DNA of 64,000 bases from Isoetes taiwanensis. Taxonomy: Eukaryota; Streptophyta; Lycopodiopsida; Isoetales; Isoetaceae. Every line of letters begins with the position of its first letter. Position 1 is the first letter of the stretch. Below the pieces are notes generated by a model, which made no database searches, was not told the DNA's origin, and saw nothing but the letters and a program-made list of their open reading frames with translations. The translations under genes and the position numbers were made by a program. Of this stretch, positions 33,352 to 44,222 are shown piece by piece. The stretch lies in assembly GCA_021234155.1 (NCBI GenBank), contig JAJEKV010000073.1:3446001-3510000 (forward strand), read 5' to 3'.

Positions 33352-33581
33352 GCTTTGCTAGAAGCTCTTGAAAAGGAATTTGGAAATGGTATCAAGCTTT
33401 CTAAGGAGCTTTGCAGTCTGTTTATAAAAAGGTAAGCATTTAGTATTTTTAAGACAAAACATGCATATTATGGTGCACATGTGAGCTTATTTTTGTCTGA
33501 ACTCTGATTTGGTTTTCCAGAAATACCAAAGTTGATGTTGTATGGTCAGGTTTGGAGGAGACTATGTTGATGGCACGGGAG
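33352..33581 (+). other. Two spliced exons of unknown gene
   Basis: Exon 33352-33431 (after acceptor CTGAAAG, before donor AAAAG|GTAAGC) reads ALLEALEKEFGNGIKLSKEL and on to SLFIKR. The intron ends in TTTTGGTTTTCCAG and the next exon from 33521 reads NTKVDVVWSGLEETMLMARE up to a possible donor at 33582. The reading frame is kept across the intron and the sequence looks like a helical protein. I do not recognise the family, and the adjoining exons are not visible. The palindrome cluster begins right after it. Confidence 0.4.
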
Positions 33582-33589
33582 GTGCATTA

Positions 33590-34135
33590 CAAGGGATCGT
33601 CGTGGCTAAACGAAGTTGTGACGTCGTTCAACGATGACTAGACATCCTTAAACGACGTCAACATCGTTAAAAGATGTAGGAGTCATTAAACGATGCCAGC
33701 AGGGTATGACATGTCATGCTCTCTTGCATGGCGTGCTGATGTCGCCAAGCTGGTAGGCCTGCTTGTCATGCCACATGGACAGAACGTCATTTAACGACGT
33801 GTAAAACATCTGAAAATTCCTGGACAAGACGTCATTTAACGATGTCCAGGACATCTGATGCGTCCTGTATGCTGGCGTGGCATGCCGACATCTCATGCTG
33901 GCAGGCCTCCGTATCTTGCCGGGCCATTATTTAACGATGTCAAGGACATCTGACATGTCCTGCGTGCTGCCTGACATGCCGACATGCCAGGCTGGTAGGT
34001 CTGTGTGTCATGCCACGTGGCCTTAACGTCGTTAAAGGACGTTTTGTGGATTCTGTCGTGGCAAAGCCAGCCGCCATGTCATGGCCTGTGGACTGACGTC
34101 GTTAAATGACATAACGTCGATAAATAACAAGTAGT
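33590..34135. repeat. Cluster of AACGACGT-type palindromes
   Basis: GACGTCGTT(T/C)AACGAYG-like words occur about ten times in 550 bases in both orientations, for example near 33620, 33650, 33683, 33787, 33829, 33926, 34024 and 34094. Spacers repeat CATGCCGACAT, GGACATCTGA and CTGGTAGG words. Each word is close to a perfect palindrome around TTTAA or GTTAAAC. No ORF. The region may be a foldback element, a minisatellite or a dense array of binding sites. Confidence 0.7.
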
Positions 34136-34139
34136 TTTG

Positions 34140-34640
34140 GCGGAAACGATTTGCATTATTTATCTTCATTCCATTGTTTCTCTAGTCCATTTCCTAGCGA
34201 GTTTATGGTGCCCACATGATTTTTCTCCCTTCATAATGTAAGATCTTGTAATTAGAGTGTCCTTGCCATCAATTTCTCATAGTTCTCGATTAAAGCAAGA
34301 AGTTCTTTGATTTTTCTAAGTTGTTTTTGTTAATATTTGTTGCTTTAGACTTAAGCACCTTTAAAGTACAAAATGTTTACAAAATCTATGAAAAATACAT
34401 TAAAATTTTTTTATTAACATTTTTAATTTGTTATTTACTAGTAAAACAAGGTGCTATGCATGGAGGGTTGCCCTTAGTTTCCCATGGGTAAAGTGGCTTA
34501 AATCAAACCGTGTGGAATCAAAATTTCTACTTCAAACCCCCCACCATATCTGTCGAGTCAATATTTAAATTAAAGTAGACCCCACTAATCAAACATTTTT
34601 GGATGTCAGGTCTCAGGCACATTGAGATTGAATACAACTA
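34140..34640. other. Intergenic AT-rich
   Basis: Nothing recognised between the palindrome cluster and the zinc-ribbon ORF. Confidence 0.4.
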
Positions 34641-34641
34641 G

Positions 34642-34938
34642 TGACAGCAAGGTCGTGAAGCGTGCAATGCTTGCAACAAGGTAGTGTCAGATAGTCTCTG
34701 CGACACCTGCGGGAATGACGACATGACGGAAGAGTTAACAATGTTCGGTGACATTGACACTGCATCCAAGATGCTACATGTCACAATGGTAGGAGCATTG
34801 CTTGATAAATTTATTGGTTACCCAGGCGCATTAGCTACAATGAAGGCAGATCCTCGAAGCCGAATGCACGTTCGTGCTCAACCACGAATTCCAAATTATT
34901 ACCTTCAACAGGGCTTAGGCTCAGAACTCGACCCATAA
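34642..34938 (+). CDS. Zinc-ribbon ORF, possible RPA1/OB-fold exon
   Basis: After an in-frame TGA the frame reads ACNACNKVVSDSLCDTCG, a C-x2-C / C-x2-C zinc ribbon with an 8-residue gap. A strand-rich stretch (MFGDIDTASKMLHVTMVGAL) and LLDKFIGYPGALATMKADPR follow, ending at TAA 34936-34938. This order (zinc ribbon, then 'D.…L.VT..G.L..K.IG') resembles the C-terminal OB-fold of RPA1 or MEIOB-type single-strand DNA-binding proteins. The ORF is probably the last exon or a fragment, because no convincing start precedes the ribbon. Family assignment is tentative. Confidence 0.4.
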
Positions 34939-35389
34939 CTATTGAGCAACAAAAGACATGCCTTTGCATTTTTAAGTAGCTTAAGTTTGCTTGCAATTTC
35001 CATGTATTTCATGCTATTAAATTCTTAGCAACCTTCTTTAATTTATAATATCGAGTTCTTACCTCATATCCTGAACAAAATTGACATGCAAAACAATTAA
35101 TAGTTCCTAAGTAGAAGAACCCAGCTACTTACTTGCCAATTTTCCCGAAAGTGCTGAAGTGGGTGAAGCGTAAATACAGACCTGGCAATGCTTTTCCAAC
35201 TCAGCATGCTTATCTGACTCATTGAAAATTGCAATTCCTCATCACTCATCACTCAAATAGCCTCGAATGTATTCCTTTGCAGGGCACTCTGCTTTCGCTT
35301 CCAGAATCACTCCGCTTTCGCTTCGTAAAACTCTGAACAGGAGCACTGATGTGGAAGATGCGACACGTATCCAGAAATCATTGGCTACA
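34939..35389. other. Intergenic
   Basis: No coding sequence seen. A 27-base repeat-like phrase, CACTCTGCTTTCGCTTCCAG and CACTCCGCTTTCGCTTCG, occurs at about 35,284 and 35,306. Confidence 0.35.
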
Positions 35390-35530
35390 CGTGGCTTACG
35401 TTTGGGAACGTTCCACCACTCGGTCGTTTCCAGGTAGGAACCAGCTGGCGGCGCCGCTCATGGCGGTGCCGCCAACTGGTTCCCATGTGGAAACCACCTC
35501 TTGGTGGAACATTTCCTAATACATAATGGA
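35390..35530. repeat. Foldback hairpin of about 140 bp
   Basis: The left arm (about 35,390-35,458: GGGAACGTTCCACCA, GTTTCCA, GAACCAGCTGGCGGCGCC) pairs with the right arm (about 35,463-35,525: GGTGCCGCCAACTGGTTC, TGGAAACCACC, TGGTGGAACATTTCC). The loop is only a few bases. Arms are roughly 75-80 percent complementary. The GC-rich apex stands out from the AT-rich surroundings. Could be a small MITE or a miRNA-like precursor. Confidence 0.75.
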
Positions 35531-36099
35531 CTGGACTTCTAGAATTTTGCTATCTCTAGCAAAAATGGAGATTTTCCACCAAAATATGATCTTATAGCAC
35601 GAGTGTACGTTTAGTTAACATAAGCAAAACATTTACATTTATGAAACCTCTCTTTCACTGTCATTGCCTACTGTGATTTGCTTCACAAATAGACACAACT
35701 ACAGTGATCCGAGGTGAATCTAAATTTTCATTACGCAATGCTCATAAATGTAAAATGAGATATTATTTGGGGGCCACTTCCATTTGCATCTCTTTAAACT
35801 TGCCACATTCAGGAGAGGATTACGAGGAGAAAACGGTTCAATCTTCATGGCCCTCTTGAGGAATCTAATTCATCTGCTAACCTAAAAGCTAGGGAAGAAG
35901 AAGGTTCTCTGATTGATCTATCATCGCGCGGGTATTAGAAAATCCCAAAACACCCTCAGATGTTGAAGGGTTGGCAGGTTTGTTATGCAAGGCTCGAGTG
36001 AGCTTCCCATATGATTGGCCATATAGATGCTGCACATTTTACTGAAACATGCGTGTAATTAGAAGACAATCTACTAATTTGTCTTTGCTTAGAAATCGC
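35531..36099. other. Intergenic
   Basis: No gene recognised. Confidence 0.35.
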
Positions 36100-37041
36100 C
36101 AGACAAGAAGTTATCTGCAATGCATGCTTATGACCAGTGTACCCGTTCACAGCATGCCTGCCTTGCATAACTTCACTCATATCAGGCTGAATTTTCTCCT
36201 TAATTTTATAATCAGGTCTCCTCTCAAAGACTTGCACGTGACACGTGCCTTGTCCGTGTGTAGCAATATAGGCCTACTTTCCTCCATCTGATATTGTTCT
36301 TTACTTTGTGCATACAAATCAACGCCTCTCTGACAGGAAATCATTTGTAGTCAGGAACAACAAAGCACTTTTCTAATCTATACACCTAAAGAATTACACA
36401 CCTGTGGATGATTGTCAACAAGTTATGGAAGTGAGCTTGCATTCATCTTACGCTTTAAGTTTTCTTTTGCTAAATGTGCTCTCATAGGCTCTTCCAGCTA
36501 TTTTTGAATGCACATGATTGTTCTTGAATGGAATAAAACCCTGCATAATCAATCTTACTCAGTAACCTAAGGCTCATTTGCTACCTGAACATAAGGAACA
36601 TGGAAAGTATTTCAAATTTATTTAGCTACACCAAATTGCTTCTCTTTTTCTTAAGATGTTGTTTTACTAAGTAGTTTTTTTCTCCATGAACATGAAATCT
36701 CATCATTTGTTTTTAAAAACTGAGTTCAAATCAAAAGTAAATGCTCTTAAGTTGGCATCTCAATCAGGGATTGGGTATGCTAGGGGCACAGTTTAAAATG
36801 TAGTTATACATCAATTAAATCTTACACATCTAAAGCCAACATATTATTAGGGACAAAATAGGGGAGGATGCAAATGGTACTTCATAAGCTCCATATTGAC
36901 TATGCCCGAAGCAAAAGCTTGGTCTACAGGTGGGTGCCGCTTGCTAGGACGTGGCATCAGTTCTTGTCTATCCAAGTTCTCATATCCCATTCTAGTTGTT
37001 TGAGCGTACATGAAATCTCTTCCTTGTGGTCGAGACTCCAC
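36100..37041 (-). other. Two coding-like segments of unknown gene
   Basis: Minus-strand frames 37041-36880 (after acceptor TCTTTTTAG; VESRPQGRDFMYAQTTRMGY, RQELMPRPSKRHPPVD) and 36237-36113 (VFERRPDYKIKEKIQPDMSE, HAVNGYTGHKHALQ) have balanced composition and stay open. They may be exons of the same gene as the segments at 41.2 kb or 48.9 kb, but I cannot link them or name a family. Confidence 0.25.
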
Positions 37042-37464
37042 AGTCTAAAAAGAACCACAAATTAACTCCTCTTAGTGCCTTCCATCAAAAAAGAATTAAT
37101 CTTTAGTTAAGGAAAGCATATCATATACTCTCAGAAGGATCTGATCCATTGTACATATTATTAACCTTTATATTGATCCTTAAGTTTAAAATTTGTTACA
37201 TCATTTCCAGCTCACAATACAGGATAGATGACCCAAGCTTTTTAACTGTGTTCACTCATACAATTGCCAACACACTATCTCTCATCATTAGACATAGACA
37301 ACATACAAATCCATGGAACATATAAGGATCTCCATGGCACCAATCAGCAACTGACCAAGAGTTCAATGTCTTCTGCTTGATTGCGAAATCTGAAGATGGA
37401 TATAAAGTACAACAACATAATAATTAAACATGCTGAAAGAGAATACGCCCTCAATACCATAAAA

Positions 37465-38400
37465 TTAATGGCAGCACCCGCATCTACTTGTGTCTGATCT
37501 TCTCTGAGGCAGATCAAAGCATTTACATCTTTTATTATTCACTATGTCCATAAGACCAAGTGGCACATACAAACTTGATAGCAAACAACATATTCCAGAA
37601 TCAAAAGACTGCAAATCAGAAATATGCTTCCCCAAACGCACTGCCCGATCCGCCTCACAGTAGATTATACATGAAACTAACAAAAGCATTATACGATGTT
37701 GCAACAGGTTGAAATGCTATATTATTGACTAGAGCCTTAGCCTCATCCAACCATCCTGCATGCCCAAGGAGGTCAATCACGCAGTTATAATGCTCGATTA
37801 TTGGACAGATGCAGTAGTCTCCAAGCATTGACATGAACGAAAATTCACCATTGTGTATTAAACCAGCATGGCTACAAGCAGAAAGTATGCAGCAAAATGT
37901 GACTCCATTTAACATTGTTCCTGCAAGTTGCATATGCTGAAATTTTTAAAACATCCTCTCCGTAACCATACTGAGAGTATGCTGCAATGATAGCAGTCCA
38001 AGAGAATATATCATGTTCAAGAATCGTATCAAAAACAATTTGTGCATCCTCTAGACTTCCACACTTGGCATACATATCAACAACTGCATCAATTCAAAAT
38101 GTAAGTGTGCCATTTCTTCAGTTCCGTCAAAGCACATCTTTCTGAATATGGATGAAGAATACTAGAAAATGAGTACTTATCTGGCTTTATCCCTTCAAGT
38201 ATCATCCCGTTAAGAAGCTGAACGGCTTCATGCAAATGCCCCTGTTGGGCATAACCATCTGTGATTGCATTCCACGAAACAACATTACGATTAGGCGTGT
38301 TCTTAAAGATTTCAAGGGCCTCCTCAAGCAGCCCTTGTTGCGTATATGATATGTGAAGCATTTTAACTTGCCAGAAAATAAGGATATGTACATAAACCAC
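37465..38400 (-). pseudogene. PPR (PLS-class) protein pseudogene
   Basis: PLS-type PPR proteins act in organelle RNA editing and processing. Minus-strand frames in order are 38400-38089 (YTQQGLLEEALEIFKNTPNR, NVVSWNAITDGYAQQGHLHE), 38075-37872 (MYAKCGSLEDAQIVFDTILE, SWTAIIAAYSQYGYGEDVLK), 37933-37655 (GVTFCCILSACSHAGLI, IEHYNCVIDLLGHAGWLDEA) and 37704-37465 (E-motif-like: EADRAVRLGKHISDL, LSSLYVPLGLMDIVNN). Repeats are in the expected P-L-S order but need about three frame changes and have no start or full N-terminus. A related PPR fragment lies at 43.2-43.5 kb. Confidence 0.88.
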
Positions 38401-39170
38401 TTTATAAGTAAAACATTTTCACGTTGAAGCTAAATTACATTGGACCAAAATTGCTGCATCCCCCATGGTGCTATATCATGATAAACTTTCTTTAAAACTC
38501 GTCTGCATCAAGAAAATACTAAAACTTGCAACCAAAAAAGATATTCAGCAGATTGCTCACCGTAATTATATACCACTGGTTTTCAATCTCTAAGAAAACG
38601 GCCACTAGCAATCCCCTGATCCAGAAAACATCCTAGCTTACGTTGTCGCTTGAGGGAATTCTCTCTTTTCAGGATTACATACAGCTTAATAAAAAAGTGC
38701 TACCAGACAAATCAAGTATACATAGTACCTTCTCAAGCGCTTCCACCTGTGGAGTAATTCTTGAAGTAATCTCCTTTGCTAAATCAACTTCTGCAGAACT
38801 CCTACTTGCTGCAAGGATGTTCTTGTACCAGATAGTTTTTGGCAATATCAGATAAACAGAGGCAAAACAATAACATATTCTACAAGGACAGAAAAGGATA
38901 GCCACGTTTTAAGCCAAGCCCAAAGACAATATTTAATTAAGATGATTGTAAATGAGTTTCTGGCTAGTGTAAGTAATTAATATTGAGGCATGTTTCAGAA
39001 AAGAGACAACCTATATTTTCCGTTTTGCACAGAACTAAACTCATCTTACAGAATGACAAACTTACATACCACCACCTCATGGAACTCAAAGAGCGAGCGT
39101 CTCCCACTTTCTAGGCATAGTTGGCATTAACTGTCCTTTATAGCCAGCTTGTCTCAAAACCTAGCCTATC

Positions 39171-41174
39171 CATGTGTCTTAAAATTTGACATGGCCTAAT
39201 CCTAAACCGTTCGATCTTGATCTAGGCAAACGAAGGGCTGGGAAAATTAGCTTTCTCGTTGCCATATGGAACTGTCGCCTTTGCCCGTGAAAGGTAGCCG
39301 GTCCCCTGCCATTTTGCATCTTCATCTATCCGGAACTGGAGTCGCAGGTACAATCCTCTGTTAGGATACTTAAGAATTTATAAAGCTTTAATAAAGCTTT
39401 AAGATAGCAGATGGCAAGCTACCTCGAAAATCCCGAATGCAATGCCGTGATATGGCGGGGAGCTCCATTTGGTATGGCAATGAAATGGATTTCTTCTCCT
39501 GCACCGAATTGCCCGATGAAGACCCTCCATTCCTTTTGTATTCAAGAAAAGGAATGTATATAATCTGTAGCGACCTCTCGCCTTTGATATTTGTGTGCAT
39601 CAAGGTCTTCCTTCTAATTAGCCCGTTGTACGTTCAAGGTACGGCCAGAATGGAATTTGTTTATGGCATTCTTTCCAAAAGGCATGCGCCATTGGCTCAA
39701 CGACTTAGGAATCTCTATGTGCTATTTGTTCTCTTATAAGCGTTCTGGACTCCTTGTCTTTTCTATAGACATGATGGACGGCTGAGCTGAGCTCTTTATC
39801 CACATTCAACTGACGTTCAATCCATCAGGAGCAAAGGTTTTTAGACATATCATAATGTTTGGCTGATTGCAAGAACTATTGTACCTGCTGTCATCAAAAC
39901 AATTTGTTTTTCGCTTAGGAGCTCAAAGACGGCAAGTGGCTTTCCCTTTTTACTTTCGGCTATGGCTATGGCAACAAATCGCTTCAGCATCGATTAGGTA
40001 TGTCAATTCCAGTCCTTGGTTCTGTCGAGGGATAAAGTAGAAGAAGAAAACATTTTGGGACTTCACACGATAATCATTTGCAAGCCTTTGTTGAAGTATG
40101 CATAAGAGCGAATTTTTTTTATGGGGACTGATCTGCACCAGCAATAGGGAATAACTCAGTTCACTAGTTGATTTGTTGTGCCAGAGAGACTAGACAATAA
40201 CTCATTTGGGAAGACTGTAAATTCATGATCAGGGCAGAGACCAAGCAGAGACCATATTGTTATGCTTTAGTAGTTGCTTTCTGATATATATATTTAGCAC
40301 ATCAATGAGATAATAAAATGATTACGGTTTATTTTCCATGTCGTTCATATCAATAAACACAGTAGCTGAAAATATCTATCTGGCCCGTTGAACCATTGAT
40401 TGCAAAAAAATTGATAGTGATGCTTAATTTCTCTGCTTATCAGTCATTCATTTCAATGTGCATTCCTGTGGCATGCAGATTTTGGAAGGTCTGCTAAAAC
40501 TTCCAAAAAACAGAGAATGTGCAGATTGTAAGGGCAAGTAAGTATTTTCTTCTGTGAGGAAATGTTGTAACTGTAATCACACCGTGACTATATCATCACC
40601 AGTTTGGGACAGTTAATCTTTATTCAATAGGCAAATGAAAGTGGTGCTTATGCTTTACATAACCATATGGCTTTTTATTGTGGCCAAAATGTATTATTAA
40701 AAGGCTCCAGATTCATACTGAATTTCTATTGTTATCTGGCTCTGCCCAAAGCGCTGCTATTGTGCTGCTTCTGTATTCTGCTATTCTGCATGGTGGCTCG
40801 GCTATTTACTTCTCAAACACTGAAACTGGATTGTGACTTCTACAGATCTACAAGCAAGAAGACATTTCTGTCTTTTGAGGATACAAGACTCAAAAGTGCC
40901 AGTCCTAGTTGATTGCTATGCGATAGAGCCCAGTTCTGTTTCTGGGACCCATGTTGGGAACATGAACTGTACCCCGAGGAATAAACTATAGACCCTTGTA
41001 ATAAGGGGAGGCACTCAGTATGCACTCAATTATGCAAATTTGTGTATCGTACTGATGCAGCATATACAACATTATTAAGCGGGATCCCTTCGTGGTATTC
41101 TAGACGATCAATTTTCAACATTGGCAACTATAGTTGGATCAAACTAAAATATCAGAAGCATGCTACAAACTTAC
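39171..41174. other. Intronic or intergenic, no exon assigned
   Basis: This lies between the recognised DDT exons. Short ORFs on both strands (for example 39437-39739 plus) show no family I recognise. Confidence 0.3.
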
Positions 41175-41307
41175 TGAGGCAGCACTGCCCATTGGCATCA
41201 TAGCAGAGACTTGAGGCTGTAATCTTCTTGGCTGTTGCCATGCATATTTAAAAGAAACGTTCCATCTGCTGCTCCTTAATGCACATGAATAGCCTGGATC
41301 AATACTC
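41175..41307 (-). other. Candidate exon of unknown gene
   Basis: A 133-base segment with good sites (acceptor TTTCATATAG, donor CCTCA|GTAAGT) reads SIDPGYSCALRSSRWNVSFK and ends in QPQVSAMMPMGSAAS in one open frame. The end recalls the transit-peptide/mature junction of plastid ClpR2-like proteins, but this is weak and the next exon is not found. It does not match DDT proteins. Confidence 0.25.
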
Positions 41308-42070
41308 CTATATGAAATAACTGTAGTATATTCTACATTACTTCATTAGTTATACAACTATTTTTCATTGCTAACAAAGCATGCCCATAACACACTTTCC
41401 AAAGTGCTGCTAAAAATGTTTTTCCTTATTTCCTTGTAAACCTTAGGCTTATATAATTAAATCAATACAAGCCAGGATTATGATGCTTAACTTAGAAAGA
41501 TTTATTAATAACCAACCCTGTATCCATTTATTTAGTTCATAAAGCAAAAGATACATACAACATATCAAGCTCAACTATAGTGGTAGTGTCCTTTAGACAA
41601 TAGGTCAAATATTGCTACACCTAGAGGATTGCAAATTGCATCATCATTTAGCTCTACTTTCATATATATGACCCTAGACCTAAGCTTTTCAATTTAATGG
41701 CTAACCTAATGCTTTAAATTGTTTTAATATATACAATTACCTATTTTTAACATTCCTTTAGCTAATACTTTATCTCCTACATGCTTTTCTAATGAGAAGC
41801 TAAATCCAAACCTAAAACTGCCCAAGCCTGCTGTTGCGCCTTTTTGCTAGTTTATTTGACAGCTCCCTGTACAATCTATATGCAGAATGATGATCTCTTC
41901 ACACCTGTTGAAGTAACCTAGTAAGATATGGTTTTAGAAAAGCATCAATAGAACATTGCACCAAAACTTACCAGTAATTAACACCGCATATGCTTGCCGC
42001 AAAGCACTCTTTTCGAAATATGGTTATTTGATTAGGGTCTTTTAGTGACTCATATACAAATGTCCTGAAG

Positions 42071-42530
42071 AATAGAATAGAATAGAATAGAATAGAATAG
42101 AATAGAATAGAATAGAATAGAATAGTTTTTTTAACGTCCACGGAGACCAATAGGTCATGGGACCCATACAATGGGCTAGTACAATCATTACTACTAGGAT
42201 AAAAAAACCCCTGCCTCGAAAGGTTTTCAAGGGAAAAACCTTTGCAGTAATGATGATACTAGACAAACGGAGATAATGACTACTGAGGGCTCAGTAATTG
42301 CAGACGTTTATCTAGAACCGCAAGTATGTATAATGCCAAGTCATGCACAGATGGTGCTCTGAGAAGTTGTGGAAGCGTGGAATGGAATGCTAAGGTCAGA
42401 AAATGATTCCGGACTATCTCAAAAGCAGGGCAACTCAGAAGAGTATGGCTTTCATCTTCAATAACCTGTAACTGGCAACAGGCACATAGTCTCGCTTCTC
42501 GCGGCAATTGCGGCCGCTCCCATCTACCTG
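42071..42530 (-). mobile_element. 5'-truncated LINE with (CTATT)n tail
   Basis: In minus orientation the element starts in the ORF2 C-terminus (PREARLCACCQLQVIEDESHT then LLSCPAF, a C2HC-like zinc motif), continues LALYILAVLDKRLQLL, and has the conserved 3' segment ending TTGGTCTCCGTGGACG. The tail is eleven copies of the pentamer (AATAG on the plus strand, 42071-42125). Same family as the copies at 29.7, 49.4 and 60.8 kb. Confidence 0.9.
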
Positions 42531-43225
42531 TCTAGAACATGGTTTACAACAATAAAAATAAGCTATGCCAATTCAATGCTAGTCTAAAGCAATATATTGA
42601 TACATCGTCTAGTGCTTGTTTATTGGGCCACATAACTACCCCTGGTTAAGCAACAATTTTCTGATGATAGTTCAACTTCACTCTTCTAAGAGAGGAATCT
42701 CCTGCATGAATACCATTGTTGATAAAGGCCTTACATGAAATGGATAAGCATATCTTCCAATGAATAAATGTTTGTTGCTTGTAAAGCTCCATCAAATACG
42801 AATATCTTGAGCAGTGCAACATGCAGATCATCTAGCTTGGTATTCGGTTCCAGTATTGCATCCTCCAAATCCTCAGGGAAAATTGGTCGATCAAGTTCCA
42901 ATATAGGCCAAAAAATCCGCAATCAACTACAAACTATTTGAGTTGCTAATGTCTTACAAAATAACTGAAAGAAAGAATTGTAAATCTGACATTGATGAAA
43001 CTTAAAACAGATGCCAACTCCCACATGCTTCTCAGCTTATGTCTGCTTTGCTGGGACGGCGAGGCCGGAGGAACTAGCTCTGATGGGCTTATAGCATTTC
43101 TCCGACTCATGGGCCAGTATACGTTTTGGATAATAGAATTTCTGGGCCGAAGTACTCTGCCAGACATATTTCAAAAAGATTGGTGGCAAAACTGGGATAA
43201 CTTTGGGATGATCGAGAATGGTAGA

Positions 43226-43471
43226 TCAAAACTTCACAGACCAGATGGGTTGATCACGATACCAAAGCTTACATCTAAAGCTTCTACCGCTTTCAGAAGA
43301 AAATGCCCCTGTTGGGCATAGCCATCTATGATTAACATTATGATTAGGCATGTTCTTAAAGATTTCAAGGTCCTCCTCAAGCAGCCCTTGTTGCGTATAT
43401 GATGAAATGAAAGCAGTCCAGGAGATGACATTTTGGTTCAGGCATTCTTTGAAACAGTTGCAGGGCCACAC
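43226..43471 (-). pseudogene. PPR fragment, copy of part of the 38 kb PPR
   Basis: The frame reads FKECLNQNVISWTAFISSYT then QQGLLEEDLEIFKNMPNHNV, and IIDGYAQQG in the next frame. About 100 bases (43,307-43,402) are nearly identical to 38,239-38,350. A deletion removes 'VSWNA'. It lies 60 bases upstream of the DDT first exon and abuts the dispersed repeat. Confidence 0.8.
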
Positions 43472-43650
43472 CGGTTAGCCGGTTTCAAAGTGGCTGCCCA
43501 GGAACAGCAGTCACCATTAGTTTACACCCTATAGGAAGTTTGGAGCAGTCATGAGCATATTCTGAGCATATACTGACACATCCCAGGAATATGCCATAAA
43601 CCCACATGCACGAGGGCTTGCCCCCCCTAGGGGCAATCCAAATAACATGG
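43455..43650 (-). repeat. Dispersed repeat copy 2
   Basis: Inverted partner of 27,937-28,125, with TTGCCCCTAGGGGGG near its 3' side on the minus strand. It separates the PPR fragment from the small spliced gene at 43.65 kb. Confidence 0.75.
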
Positions 43651-44222
43651 ACGAACGTCAGAAGGAATATAAATGTAAACTAAAACAGAAAGCCTTGAGA
43701 ATGTTACATGGCGACTTGTGCAAGGATGTTACCCCAACAATTGCCACAAATATTCCAATTAGACCTCGTGGACAGAGTCTTCCTCGAGGCTTTGATGGTG
43801 TGCATGAAATGAATGCTACTGATGTATGTATTATAAACATGTTTCTAATGATTAGTTAACTTTGCATCCTCATGCTTTTTTTTTTGCAGTTGTACTTGAC
43901 AGAGCAGTTATATTCAATTGCTCGATGTGCAAAGGACAAGCAAAATGGATGAGAAAGACAATTCTCGACCATGTTGATAATTAGGGTGAATAGTCGATAA
44001 ATCCAGTGCTCTCGGATGCACACGTGGGTATTCCAACGAGGTACAATACATAAATCTCATGTACTTGAATCAACTACTCTCATGTACTTGAATCGACATC
44101 TTAACTTATTTTGTTAGGAAGAAATTGAGAAAGAAGTGAGCTCGAAGCAATGGCTTGCTGCTACTACTGCTACTGCTGCTGCTGCTGCTGCTCCTCCTCC
44201 TCCTCCTCCTCCTCCTCCTCCT
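43647..44222 (+). pseudogene. Small three-exon gene fragment, Pro/Ala-repeat exon
   Basis: Exon 1 (43647-43826) starts MDERQKEYKCKLKQKALRML and ends HEMNATD before donor GAT|GTATGT. The intron ends in a T-run and GCAG. Exon 2 from 43,890 reads LYLTEQLYSIARCAKDKQNG and then meets TGA. A third acceptor (TTTTGTTAG near 44,118) is followed by EEIEKEVSSKQWLAATTATA and then six Ala and eleven Pro codons from a GCT/CCT microsatellite, ending exactly where a gypsy LTR begins, so the apparent stop TGA comes from the LTR. I do not recognise the protein; a plant DUF-type coiled-coil protein is possible. The 3' part of the gene is missing. Confidence 0.4.
44157..44222 (+). repeat. (GCT)n(CCT)n microsatellite
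   Basis: Imperfect GCT repeats followed by eleven CCT triplets. In the candidate exon frame they encode poly-Ala then poly-Pro. Confidence 0.9.

Larger units (their letters stand above)
38560..43167 (-). pseudogene. DDT-domain (DDR4-like) chromatin protein, decayed
   Basis: DDT proteins are partners of ISWI-type chromatin remodellers. Exons in order on the minus strand: 43167 to about 42,990 starts MSGRVLRPRN and ends RSMWELASVLSFI; 42926-42735 reads PILELDRPIFPEDLEDAILE then LDDLHVALLK, together the core of the DDT fold; 39160-39070 has MPRKWETLA then, after a frame change, FEFHEVV before donor GTATGT; 38808-38729 has SSAEVDLAKEITSRITPQVE; and 38664-38560 has SLKRQRKL then GRFLRD, a stop, KPVVYNYG. 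The WET, SS.EV and RDRKPV blocks follow the order of Arabidopsis DDR4-like proteins. Lesions are the stop in RD*KPV, the frame break after WETLA, and no clean frame at the exon 1/2 join. The middle exons are not found; a LINE (42.1-42.5 kb) sits in that gap. Confidence 0.8.

Noticed and set aside
41175-41307. Plastid ClpR2 first exon
   Set aside because: Resemblance is limited to a few residues and no downstream Clp domain exon was found on this strand.
42968-43321. Plus-strand 109-codon ORF
   Set aside because: It is antisense to the DDT first exon and PPR fragment.
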